This document shows, piece after piece, positions 34,510-43,800 of a stretch of DNA of 64,000 nucleotides (position 1 is its first letter; each line of letters starts with the position of its first letter). Source of the DNA: JAWLHU01 sp041690255 (GTDB lineage Bacteria > Bacillota > Sulfobacillia > Symbiobacteriales > Symbiobacteriaceae). The stretch lies in the NCBI GenBank assembly GCA_041690255.1, contig JAWLHU010000023.1, forward strand, positions 1-64,000, in the 5' to 3' direction. The notes below the pieces were generated by a model, which was not told the DNA's origin, did no database searches, and was given only the letters and a program-made list of their open reading frames with translations. A program made the position numbers and the translations under genes.

Positions 34510-37500
34510 TGAGAACCCCCCTCGCCGCGGCCTCTATGGCCCTCTGCATTGCTTCGGCCAACCCCTGGACATGGGGCGGATTGACCATCGTGTGGTGGTC
34601 ACCCGGCACATCGAAGACGTGGATGGCGCCAGTGGTCCAATCCCGCCAGCGTTCAGGGTCGACCAACGCCTCACCGCGAGGGCTCGGCGCGGTGGTACGG
34701 AAGAGGCAGAGGTCGCTCCGGATCGGTCCACTGTACCTGAACCGATGTGCCGCCAGCCGGCAGGTATCCGAGAGGCGGATCAGCCTGGCTCCCGCCTCCA
34801 CGGTGGCCTGCTCAGGCCAGAGACCCACCTTCTGGGAGTGGCGGACCAGCAGTTCGATCACCTGCTCGTCGCTGAGCCCCTCGAAGGCGGAAAGGGGCAG
34901 TCCGAGCTCCCAGTTGAAGTGGCGGATCATGAAGGCCCGGCTCCCCTCTGCCGGCTCGGCCGGCTCCCCATCATTGCCGTATGGAGAGGTGTCGAGGATC
35001 CCCAGGAACTCGATCGCCTGCCCCGCCGCCTCCAGCCGCCGGGCTACCTCAACGGCGAGCACACCGCCAAAGGACCAGCCCGCCAGCCGGTAGGGCCCCT
35101 GTGGAGAAACCTCTCGCACCAGCCCGACATAGTGATCCGCCATCGCCTCAATGGATTCCAGCGGGGGCTCATCCGAGTCAAAGCCCACGGGCTGAATGCC
35201 ATAGATTGGCCCTCCCGACTCCAGGAGGCTGACGAGGGCCGAGTAGCTCATGACGGAGCCGCCCCCGGGGTGGAGCAGGAAGAGCGGGCTCCCCTCCCCA
35301 GGGCGCAGCGGCACGAGGCAGCCCCCACCAGGGCTTTCCGCCTCCTGAAGCCGCTCGCTGATCTTGGCCACGGTGGGCGCCCGGAAGAGTTCCACCAGCG
35401 GAAGGCGAACCCCGAACTGGTTCTGAATCGCACCGACGAGGGCAACCGCCTTCAGCGAATGGCCACCCAGGGCGAAGAAGTCGTCGTGAACACCGACCGG
35501 CTTGACGCCCAGCACCTGCTCCCAGAGGCTGACCATCGCCATCTCGGTCCGGTTGCGTGGGGCCACGTACCGCTGCCCATCTGCCTCGCTCCAGTCCGGC
35601 TCGGGCAGGCGGGCCCTGTCCACTTTGCCGTTGCTGTTGACCGGGAAGGAGCGAAGCAGCACCAGGTGCTCGGGGATCATGTAGTCCGGCAACTGGCCGG
35701 CCAGGTACTCCTTCAGCTCGGCCGGTGTCAGCGGGCCACCGGGCACAGCGTAGCCAACCAGGCATGGGACACCGCTCGCATCTGACCGGACCACGGCCAC
35801 GCTCTGGGCGACAACGGGATGGCGGAGCATGGCCGCCTCGATCTCACCGAGCTCGATACGGTAGCCCCGCACCTTCACCTGGTGGTCGACCCGGCCCACG
35901 AAGAGGATCCGTCCATCCGGCAGGTAACGCCCCAGATCGCCCGTCCGGTACATGCGATCGCCCCTGCCGTCCGGGAACGGGTTGGGCAGGAAGGTCTTCT
36001 CGGTCTGGGCGGGATCGCCCAGGTAGCCGCGCCCGACCCCGATGCCGGTGAAGTAGATCTCACCGTTACAGCCCACGGGCACAGGCCGGCGCCAGCGATC
36101 CAGGATGTAGATGTTGAAACCGGGGATCGGGCGCCCGACCGACATGTAGGTCTGTTCGGCCGGCGGCTCCTCTGCGATCACTTCGTGGGTGGTGTCGTCA
36201 GAGCACTCGGTTGCGCCATACCCGTTGACGACCGGTACCTGCGGGTAGAGTTGCAGCCACCGGCGGCAAAGGGCGACCGGCAGCGCCTCCCCGGTCGAAA
36301 AGAGGTAGCGAAGCTGTGGCAGCCCGCTCTCTTCGGGGGGCAGAGCCGTCGCGACCTGGAGCAGCATCTCCAGCATGGTCGGAACCACCTCGAGGATGGT
36401 CGCCCCATCCCGTCGCACCGCCGCCAGGAGGGCCTGAGGGTCGAGGGCCAGCTCGTTGGGGTAGATCAGCACCCGCCCGCCTACCATGAGGGGGGCCAGG
36501 AACTGCCAGACGGAGATATCAAAGCAGTGGGAGGCGTTCTGGACGACGGCGCTCTTCTCGTCCATCTGGAGCAGGTTGATCTTGGTCCAGAGGTGATTCA
36601 GCATGCCGATCTGCTCGATCATCGCCCCCTTGGGAACCCCCGTGGAGCCCGAGGTGAAGAAGACGTTGGCCAGGTCGCCGGGCTCGTTGATGAACGGGGG
36701 ATTCTGGGCGGGAAGGCTGGCCAGCACGGTCGGGTCCGGCACGCCGGGAGCGCTGATCGCCTGATCCAGGCAGAAGACCACTGCGGGCGGGTTGGCTGCG
36801 TTCGCCAGCTGGAGGCTGCGCTGGAGGTGCCGGTCCTGGGTCACGAGCACCTTGATCCGGCTCCGGTCCAGGATGGCTCCGAGCCGCCCGTCCGGGTGCT
36901 CCGGGTCCAGCGGGAGGTAGGCGCCCCCCGCCTTGGCCACCGCCAAAATGGCGACCAGCATGGCGATCGAGCGGTCGGCGAAAAGGCCGGCGAGGTCGTC
37001 CCTGCCAAAGCCCTGCGCCCGGAGCCAGTGCGCCATCTGGTTGGCGCGGGCGTTCAGCTCCCCGTAGGTGATCTGCTCCTCCCCGCAGACGGCTGCGACC
37101 GCCTCTGGCTGCTCTGCGACCCTCGCTTCGATCACCTGGTGGGCCAGCAGGTCCAGGGGGCCGGGTGGCTCGGTCCGGTTGAACTCGACCGTCATGTGCC
37201 GGCGCTCCTCGTCGGAGAGGAGTTCCAGTTCACAGACCCGGGCCTCCGGCCGCCCGGCCATGTTGGAGAGGAGCGTCTCGTAGCAGGAGAGCACCCGGTC
37301 GATGCTGGCCGCATCGAAGAGGGCGGAGGCATAGTCGCAGGTGACCCGCCACACGTCCCCGGTCTGAATGCGGAGCACCAGGGGCTGGGCCTCTGACCTC
37401 ACGGTCGCGACCTGGCGCACGGAGAGCGCAGGGTGAGCCCCAAGACCGGCAGGCCCCGGGCTCACGGCCAGCACCGACTCGAAGAGATCGCTTCGCTCCG

Positions 37501-38512
37501 GCAGCCCGGCGTGGCGGCGGAGCGCTGCAGGCGAAACGGAGCCGTGCTCTGCCAGTTGGCGCCCCAGCCCCTCCAGCCGCCGGAGCAGGTCGGGGAGCGG
37601 CTCGTCGCCGTCAATGGCCACCCGGACGGGCAGCCGGTTCTGGAAGGGGCCGATCAGCTCGGCAGCGCCCGCCAGGCTCTGCGGCCGGATCGAACTCTCC
37701 CAGCCGAAGAGCACCTCGCTCTCGTTGCTGAAGACGGCGAGCAGAATCGCCCAGGCTGCGCTGGCGACGGTGGCCGGCGAGACGCCCTCCCCGCCGAGCA
37801 CGGCCCCCAGACTCCGGGACAGCTCAACAGGCAGGGTGATCTCCCGAGTGGCTCGTTCCAGCACCAACTCCTCGGGGGCCGCGCGATCGGCTGGCAATGT
37901 GGTCGGACCGGAGATCCCTTTCAATTGGCCTTCCCAGAAGGACTGAATGGGCGTCCAGTCCTGAGCGGCGAACCAGGAGAGGTACTCTTTGCAGGCGCCG
38001 CGGCGGGTGAGCTGGAGCGCCTCGCCCCGCATTCGTGCGCCGTAGGCGGCCTGCAGATCGGAGAGGATCAGATCACGGCTCGTGCTGTCCAGCAGAATCG
38101 GGTGGTAGCTCCAAAGCAGGTCCGCCAAACCCTCCCCCCGCCAGAGCAGGGCGAGCCGGAACAGGGGGCCTTCGGCCAGGGCGAAGGGAGCCGCGTGAGC
38201 CTCTGCAACGGCTCGTATCGCCTCCTCCTGCGCCGTCTCGGGCTGGTCCCGTAGGTCGTGGACCTCCATGGCCACCGGCCGTTCTTTCAGGACCACCTGA
38301 ACCGTCCGGCTCTTCGCCTGCCGGAAGATGACGCGCAGCGCGTCGTTCGCATGGATCACATCGTCCCAGGCCTGCTGCAGGCGCTCGGGGTCGATCTTCC
38401 CCTCCAGCTGGAACCGCCACTGGACGTAGTGCTCGGGCTGCGCAACCGCATGCTCCTGTAACAAGGTCAATCCCAGGATCTCCTGGACGTTCTCCTTCGT
38501 CAGGTAGTTCAT
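34502..38512 (-). CDS. NRPS-C: degenerate C-A-T-TE, termination module
   Basis: A 1336-residue termination module. The N-terminal condensation domain has HPILLDS near residue 136 where HHxxxDG is expected, so the catalytic histidine is missing. The A domain (ATP motif FTSGSTG near 619) has pocket residues DIWEFTGDDK, close to codes I recall for 2,4-diaminobutyrate (DIWELT.DDK type), so a diaminobutyrate is predicted. The carrier serine is in LGGHS near 1017, and a type I thioesterase with GWSFGG near 1146 ends the protein and releases the product. I use the ATG at 38510-38512 (MNYLTKENVQ), preceded by GGGAGG; a TTG at 38548 would overlap the aldolase gene. The 2,3-diaminobutyrate genes follow immediately, matching the predicted substrate. 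Confidence 0.92.
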   Translation of the reverse strand: MNYLTKENVQEILGLTLLQEHAVAQPEHYVQWRFQLEGKIDPERLQQAWDDVIHANDALRVIFRQAKSRTVQVVLKERPVAMEVHDLRDQPETAQEEAIRAVAEAHAAPFALAEGPLFRLALLWRGEGLADLLWSYHPILLDSTSRDLILSDLQAAYGARMRGEALQLTRRGACKEYLSWFAAQDWTPIQSFWEGQLKGISGPTTLPADRAAPEELVLERATREITLPVELSRSLGAVLGGEGVSPATVASAAWAILLAVFSNESEVLFGWESSIRPQSLAGAAELIGPFQNRLPVRVAIDGDEPLPDLLRRLEGLGRQLAEHGSVSPAALRRHAGLPERSDLFESVLAVSPGPAGLGAHPALSVRQVATVRSEAQPLVLRIQTGDVWRVTCDYASALFDAASIDRVLSCYETLLSNMAGRPEARVCELELLSDEERRHMTVEFNRTEPPGPLDLLAHQVIEARVAEQPEAVAAVCGEEQITYGELNARANQMAHWLRAQGFGRDDLAGLFADRSIAMLVAILAVAKAGGAYLPLDPEHPDGRLGAILDRSRIKVLVTQDRHLQRSLQLANAANPPAVVFCLDQAISAPGVPDPTVLASLPAQNPPFINEPGDLANVFFTSGSTGVPKGAMIEQIGMLNHLWTKINLLQMDEKSAVVQNASHCFDISVWQFLAPLMVGGRVLIYPNELALDPQALLAAVRRDGATILEVVPTMLEMLLQVATALPPEESGLPQLRYLFSTGEALPVALCRRWLQLYPQVPVVNGYGATECSDDTTHEVIAEEPPAEQTYMSVGRPIPGFNIYILDRWRRPVPVGCNGEIYFTGIGVGRGYLGDPAQTEKTFLPNPFPDGRGDRMYRTGDLGRYLPDGRILFVGRVDHQVKVRGYRIELGEIEAAMLRHPVVAQSVAVVRSDASGVPCLVGYAVPGGPLTPAELKEYLAGQLPDYMIPEHLVLLRSFPVNSNGKVDRARLPEPDWSEADGQRYVAPRNRTEMAMVSLWEQVLGVKPVGVHDDFFALGGHSLKAVALVGAIQNQFGVRLPLVELFRAPTVAKISERLQEAESPGGGCLVPLRPGEGSPLFLLHPGGGSVMSYSALVSLLESGGPIYGIQPVGFDSDEPPLESIEAMADHYVGLVREVSPQGPYRLAGWSFGGVLAVEVARRLEAAGQAIEFLGILDTSPYGNDGEPAEPAEGSRAFMIRHFNWELGLPLSAFEGLSDEQVIELLVRHSQKVGLWPEQATVEAGARLIRLSDTCRLAAHRFRYSGPIRSDLCLFRTTAPSPRGEALVDPERWRDWTTGAIHVFDVPGDHHTMVNPPHVQGLAEAMQRAIEAAARGVLIG

Positions 38513-38537
38513 TGGCTCTGGTGCACCTCCCATACCG

Positions 38538-39590
38538 TCATGACCCAAGGGGCCCTTCCCTCATGGTCCGGGACACGATCTCCAGGGCCGACTGGATCTC
38601 CCGTGCGGTGATGCCGGAGTGGGTCACGGCACGGATCCGTCCGTGGCCCAACTCCGCCACGGAAAGTCCCTTCCGCCGCACCGATTCGACGAAGCTCTGC
38701 CAGGTGAACCGGGGATCGGTCACCCGGAAGAAGAGAATGTTGGTCTGAACGGCCGCGGGATCGACCGCGATCCCCGGAATCTCCGCCAGCCCCTCAGCCA
38801 GCAGTCGGGCATTCGCATGGTCCTCGGCCAGCCGGTCCACCATCTGCTCCAGCGCTACAATACCGGCCGCAGCGATGATCCCGGCCTGGCGCATCCCGCC
38901 CCCCAGCATCTTCCGGTACCGGCGGACCTTCTCTATGAAGGAGCGGGAACCGGCCACCACGGAACCGACCGGAGCGGAGAGCCCCTTGGAGAGGCAGAAC
39001 TGGACAGAATCGGCCTCCCGGCAGATCTCCGCCGGGCTCACCCCCTGAGCGACGGCGGCGTTAAAGAGCCGGGCGCCGTCCAGGTGGAGCGCCACCCCCC
39101 AGGTGCGGGCCAGCATTCCCACCTCCCTCAGGTAGCCGTGGGGAAGTGGCAGACCGCCGCACCGGTTGTGGGTGTTCTCCAGGCAGATCACGGCGGGGAG
39201 GGCGAACTGCGGGTCTTCGGGGTCATCGGGAAAGGCTCTCTCCAGGTCCTCGATCAAGAGCCGCCCGTCCGGTTGGGTTGCGATCGGCTCGTAGACAAGG
39301 CCGCCGCAGACCGAGGCGCCCCCCGCCTCATAGATGTAAATGTCACTCTCATTGCCAACCAGGATCTTTGAGCCCCGAGGACAGTGGGCCAGCATGGCGG
39401 CGAGATTGGCCATGGTTCCGCTCGGCATGAGACAGGCCGCCTCCTTGCCGACCTTCTCGGCCGCCATCTCCTCCAGCCGCCTGACGGTCGGGTCCTCCCC
39501 GTAGACGTCATCCCCCAGGGGTGCGACGGCGATCGCATCCATCATGGCCCGGGTGGGCAGGGTAAAGGTGTCGCTCCGCAGTTCGATCAT
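38538..39590 (-). CDS. low-specificity threonine aldolase-like enzyme
   Basis: A 350-residue PLP enzyme of the beta-eliminating lyase / threonine aldolase family: MIELRSDTFTLPTRAMMDAI at the N terminus, PSGTMANLAAMLAHC, ENTHNRCGG, LHLDGARLFNAAVA, and the PLP lysine in SVQFCLSKGLSAPVGS (about 202). It reversibly makes threonine or other beta-hydroxy amino acids from glycine and an aldehyde. Its ATG overlaps the ATP-grasp stop. In this operon it may supply threonine or allo-threonine, which is both a predicted monomer and the starting point for 2,3-diaminobutyrate. Making an unusual beta-hydroxy amino acid for one of the unassigned A domains is the alternative. Confidence 0.9.
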   Translation of the reverse strand: MIELRSDTFTLPTRAMMDAIAVAPLGDDVYGEDPTVRRLEEMAAEKVGKEAACLMPSGTMANLAAMLAHCPRGSKILVGNESDIYIYEAGGASVCGGLVYEPIATQPDGRLLIEDLERAFPDDPEDPQFALPAVICLENTHNRCGGLPLPHGYLREVGMLARTWGVALHLDGARLFNAAVAQGVSPAEICREADSVQFCLSKGLSAPVGSVVAGSRSFIEKVRRYRKMLGGGMRQAGIIAAAGIVALEQMVDRLAEDHANARLLAEGLAEIPGIAVDPAAVQTNILFFRVTDPRFTWQSFVESVRRKGLSVAELGHGRIRAVTHSGITAREIQSALEIVSRTMREGPLGS

Positions 39591-40837
39591 GCTGTCTCCT
39601 CCTGTTCCGGTGGCAGGATGACGACCTCCAACCGGCTCACCGCCACCTGAAGGCGCTGAACCGTCTCCTCGTAGGTCTCGCCCGCTGCGATCACGTAGCC
39701 GAGGCGGTCGTAGGCGCTCTCGGGTGGCTTCACCGCCGTCCCCGGCCGCGCCGTTACGGTCACCTGCTGAACGCCTGGCATGGCGGCGGCGCTCTCCACC
39801 CCCCGGACCTCCTGGAGCCTCCCGTACCCACTGGCGGTCAGGAACTGGATGCCCGCCGTTGCTCTGTGCGACGGGGTCAGCTCCGGCTCCTGGTCGAGGG
39901 CGGCCTTCAGGTGCTGCTGCAGGGGGTCGATCCCCGTGGCCAGCCGGATCAGTTCGGGGATCATGCCGCCCGCCAGGCGGCCGTTGATCTCCACCACCTT
40001 GCAGCCCGCCGGGGTGAGCTTCACCTCGGTGTGGGTAGCCCCGCACCCGACCCCAACCACCTGGAGCGCCCGGCGGACCGTCTCCTCAATCTGCGCGGCC
40101 TGATCCGCCGGCAGGGGGGCTGGGAAGAAGTGCTTCTGCTCGACGAAGGACTGGCTGCCCGTCAGGTGTTTCTCGGTGATGCCGATACAGGTGGTCCGGC
40201 CCTGCCAGGTGAACATCTCCACGCTGAACTCCGGCGCCTGCAGGTACTCCTCCACCAGGACCAGGCCGGCGGTAGGCTGGCCCCGTACATTGACAGCCGT
40301 CTCCAGAATCCCTCTGGCATGCTCCATTGCCTCCCTGGCGCTGCGGCAGAGCCGGACGCCAAAGGAGCCCGTATCATCCACCGGTTTGACCACGCAGGGC
40401 ACCCCGACGACCTCCAGCGCCAGCGGGATCTCATCTGCGTTGCCGAGAATGGCGAAGCGCGGCTGTCCCACCCGGGCCTCGTCCAGCCGGAGCCGGGTCA
40501 GGGCCTTGTTCCGGCAGGTCTCCATCGCCTTTATGGGGTTGCCGGGCCGTCCGTAGTGGACAGCCAATGCCGCTGCCGTCGGAATGTAGAACTCGCTGGT
40601 GGTGGTGATCCCGCCAATCTGGTCTGCGGGGAAAGCTGCGTCGATCTCAGGGATCAGCCGGTCGATTCGATTGGTGTCGCAGACCAGCACCTTGCAGGGG
40701 TGTTCCTCCAGCCCCTTGTACCGTTTCGGGTCGTGGGTGAGCAGGACCGGCAGAACCCCCAGTTTAGCTGCCTGATCAAAGGCGAGCATGCCGGTGCCCG
40801 TGGTGTTTGATTCAACGAACAGGAGCGCTTTCTTCAT
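39587..40837 (-). CDS. ATP-grasp ligase
   Basis: A 416-residue ATP-grasp protein starting MKKALLFVESNTTGTG. The central fold is clear: VPCVVKPVDDTGSFGVRLC binds ATP, VLVEEYLQAPEFSVEMF follows, and the magnesium-binding end is TEVKLTPAGCKVVEINGRLAGGM. Members join a carboxylate to an amine via an acyl phosphate; in antibiotic clusters they build dipeptides or amides. It starts four bases after PKS-B with a GGAGGGG site and overlaps the aldolase gene. It may tailor the peptide, for example by adding an amino acid or amide, or take part in diamino acid supply. The substrate cannot be read from sequence. Confidence 0.85.
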   Translation of the reverse strand: MKKALLFVESNTTGTGMLAFDQAAKLGVLPVLLTHDPKRYKGLEEHPCKVLVCDTNRIDRLIPEIDAAFPADQIGGITTTSEFYIPTAAALAVHYGRPGNPIKAMETCRNKALTRLRLDEARVGQPRFAILGNADEIPLALEVVGVPCVVKPVDDTGSFGVRLCRSAREAMEHARGILETAVNVRGQPTAGLVLVEEYLQAPEFSVEMFTWQGRTTCIGITEKHLTGSQSFVEQKHFFPAPLPADQAAQIEETVRRALQVVGVGCGATHTEVKLTPAGCKVVEINGRLAGGMIPELIRLATGIDPLQQHLKAALDQEPELTPSHRATAGIQFLTASGYGRLQEVRGVESAAAMPGVQQVTVTARPGTAVKPPESAYDRLGYVIAAGETYEETVQRLQVAVSRLEVVILPPEQEETA

Positions 40838-40841
40838 CGGC

Positions 40842-43800
40842 TTACCCCTCCGGGCTGGTGCCCAACTCAATTTGCAACAGGGCCTCCACCTCTTCGTCCG
40901 ACAGCTCGTCCAGCCTGGCCAGAAGCGCCGCCGCCGCCTCACTCCCGGAGGGGCGGATCGCGTCATCGCCCTCCTGTGGATCCTGCTCCTGCAGCTGCAC
41001 GATCTGCGCTGCGATCGCCCGGACGGTGGGTCCTTCAAACAGGCTGTGGATGGGAAGCTCAACCTGGTAGCGCTGACGGAGCCGGGTGATCAACTGGGTC
41101 CCCAGCAGCGAATGGCCGCCCAGTTCGAAGAAACTGTCGTGAGCGCCGACGGGCGTCACGCCCAGCAGCTCCTGAAAGAGCTCGGCCACCGCCTCCTCCA
41201 GGCTGTTCCCCGGCGCTTCGTAGGGCGTGGGCAGGGCCGGCCTGCTGTACCCGTTGCCCGGGGCCTTGGCGGGGCGGGGGACGCTGGGCTCGGTGTTCCG
41301 GCGGACCCACCGATCCAGCCTCATGGCCAGGTCGCCTCCCGAAACGACGACCTGGGTGGGAGCCGGAAATGCCATGAGCCGCCGGAAGAGCTCAATTCCC
41401 TCCTCCGGGGAGAGGGCAAGCGGGTCAATGCTGCTCTGGACTGCGCCCTCGGCCAGCCGCCAGCCCTCCCAGTTGATGGTGATCCACGGGAACTGCCCGG
41501 CCCGGTTCTGTAGATGGGCGAACCCGTCCAGGCCCAGGTTGGCAGCGGCGTAGGGCGCCATGCCGATGCCGCCCAGCACCGAGGAGAGCGAGGACATGAG
41601 CAGCACGAAGTCGGGTTGGTGTTCCGCCACCAGCCTGGCGAGGAGCATGCCCACACGGACCTTGGCAGCGAAGTGAACCTGCCAGTCGGCGGGATCGGAT
41701 GCCTGAATGGTCGCGATTGGACCTGCCATGGCCGAATGGATCACGCCATGGATCGTGCCGAACCGCTCCACAGCCGTCTGCAGGGCCGCGCGCAGCGCCG
41801 CCTCGTCGGTCGCGTCGGCCCGGAGGACCAGCACCTCGGCCCCGTGCGCCTCCATCTGCCGGATCTGGGTGATCGCCCGACTGATCCGATCGGTCGCCCG
41901 GGTCGCCTGGTGAGAGGCCTGCCACCTTTCCCAGTCCTGCCGCTCCGGGAAGGCTGACCGTGTGATCAGCACGAGCTTTCCCTTTACGGTGCGGGCCAGG
42001 TGGTCGGCCAGGAGCATACCAAGGCGGCCCAGGCCCCCGATGATCAGGTAGACTCCCCCATGTCGCAGCATGGTCGAATCGTCAGCGGGCGCTTCGGCCC
42101 GGACCGGCTCGTAGGTCTGAACCCACCGGTCAGCCCCGCGGTAAGCCACGCACATGTCGGGGTCCTCGGTGAACAGTTCCTCCACCAGCCGTTCGGCCAG
42201 CGCCTGCTCCTGAGGAGTGCCCCCCTCGGGGAGCAGCAGATCCACCGTCGAGCAGGTAATCACTGGATACTCCTGGGGGATGACCAGGGAGGCGCCCAGG
42301 AGCGTGGCCTGCTCCGGGTGCAACCGCTCCTCCAGAGCGACCGCCTGTGCAGAGTGGGTGACCGCCGTCAGGCGGACCGGGTGCTCAGCCGCCTGCCGGG
42401 ACAGCGCCCGGGCCAGGAAAAGGAGGCTGTTGAACCCGACCGTCTGCCCGCGGAGGAACCGGGCCCACTCGCCACCCTCCGGGGAGACGGGCGGCAGGCT
42501 CCAGCCGTGGATGATCCGGTCAGGCAGCTCTCCCTGGTCGTGCAGGGTCTGGAGCAGCCGGTCGTACTCCTCCTCCCTGGATGGGTCAAGGCTATACGTG
42601 TCCCCGCCCAGGTCTGCAAAGCGATCGCCCATCCGGACGATGGTCACCTGGTTCTCCATCCGCTGCAGCCGCTCGGCCAACCGCGCCTCCAGGGAGGTTC
42701 CGCCCGAGAAGAGGAGCAGCCGCTCCCCCTGGCCCGACGTGCTCACCCTGCGGCGAAGGGTTCGCTTCCACGATGGCAGATAGAGCGAGTCGGATATGGG
42801 CTGTTTCTGTGCGGGCCCATCACTCCGGGCCGCCAGCGCCCGGGCGCCTCGCCCCGGAGTGAGAGCATACCGCTGCCGCTCGAACGGGTAGGTGGGCAGG
42901 GGGATCCGCCGGCGGGACTGGCCGGCGTAGAACCCCTGCCAGTCGACCCGCGCCCCGGCCAGCCACAGCCGGCCAAGGGTGGTCAGGAGGGCCTCCAGGT
43001 CCCCCTTCTGGCTCTTCGGCCGGGGCAGGCTGGAGAGCACAACGCTCTCCGCAGGCAGCCCCTGTCGGGCCAGGGTGCTAAGCACCTGTCCCGGCCCGAC
43101 CTCCAAGAAGACCGCCGGGAGGTCAGTCCGCAACTGTTCCAGGCCCGCCGCGAAGCGGACCGGTTGCCGCAGATGCTGCCCCCAGTACTGGGGATCGAGC
43201 GCCTCCTCCGGGCGGATCCACCGACCGGTCACGTTCGAGATGAACGGGATGGTCGGGGGGTGTAGCCTGCCCTGGCGCACCAGATCCACGAAGGGCTCCA
43301 CAGCCGGCTCCACCATCCACGAGTGGAAGGCATGAGAGGTGTGGAGGCGGCTGCAGGAGACCCCCCTTGTCTTGAGGAGAGCTTCGAGGGCTTTAACCGC
43401 CGGCTCCGGTCCCGCAACGGCGCAGAGCGCCGGGCCGTTGACTGCTGCCAGCGCCAGTTCCGGCCCCAGCAGCGGAAGCAGGTCGGCCTCTGGCAGGGAG
43501 ACCGAGAGCATCGCTCCGCCGGGAAGCTGCTGGATCAACTTGCCGCGGGCCGCTACCAGCGCCAGGGCGTCCTCCAGTCCGATGGTGCCGGCCAGGCAGG
43601 CGGCCACATACTCACCGACGCTGTGGCCGATCATGGCTGCCGGTACCACGCCCCACGAGAGCCAAAGCTGGGCCAGGGCGTACTCGATCACGAAGAGGGC
43701 CGGCTGGGCATACTCCGTCCGGCGGAGCAGCCCCGCCGCCGCATCTTTCTGGTCGGGGTCGGGGAAGAGAAGCCGGCGCAGGTCGGTGCCCAGGTGCGGC

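Noticed and set aside
39591..40046. Upstream extension of the threonine aldolase
   Set aside because: It overlaps the ATP-grasp gene; the family's canonical MIELRSD start is at 39590 with the usual four-base overlap.
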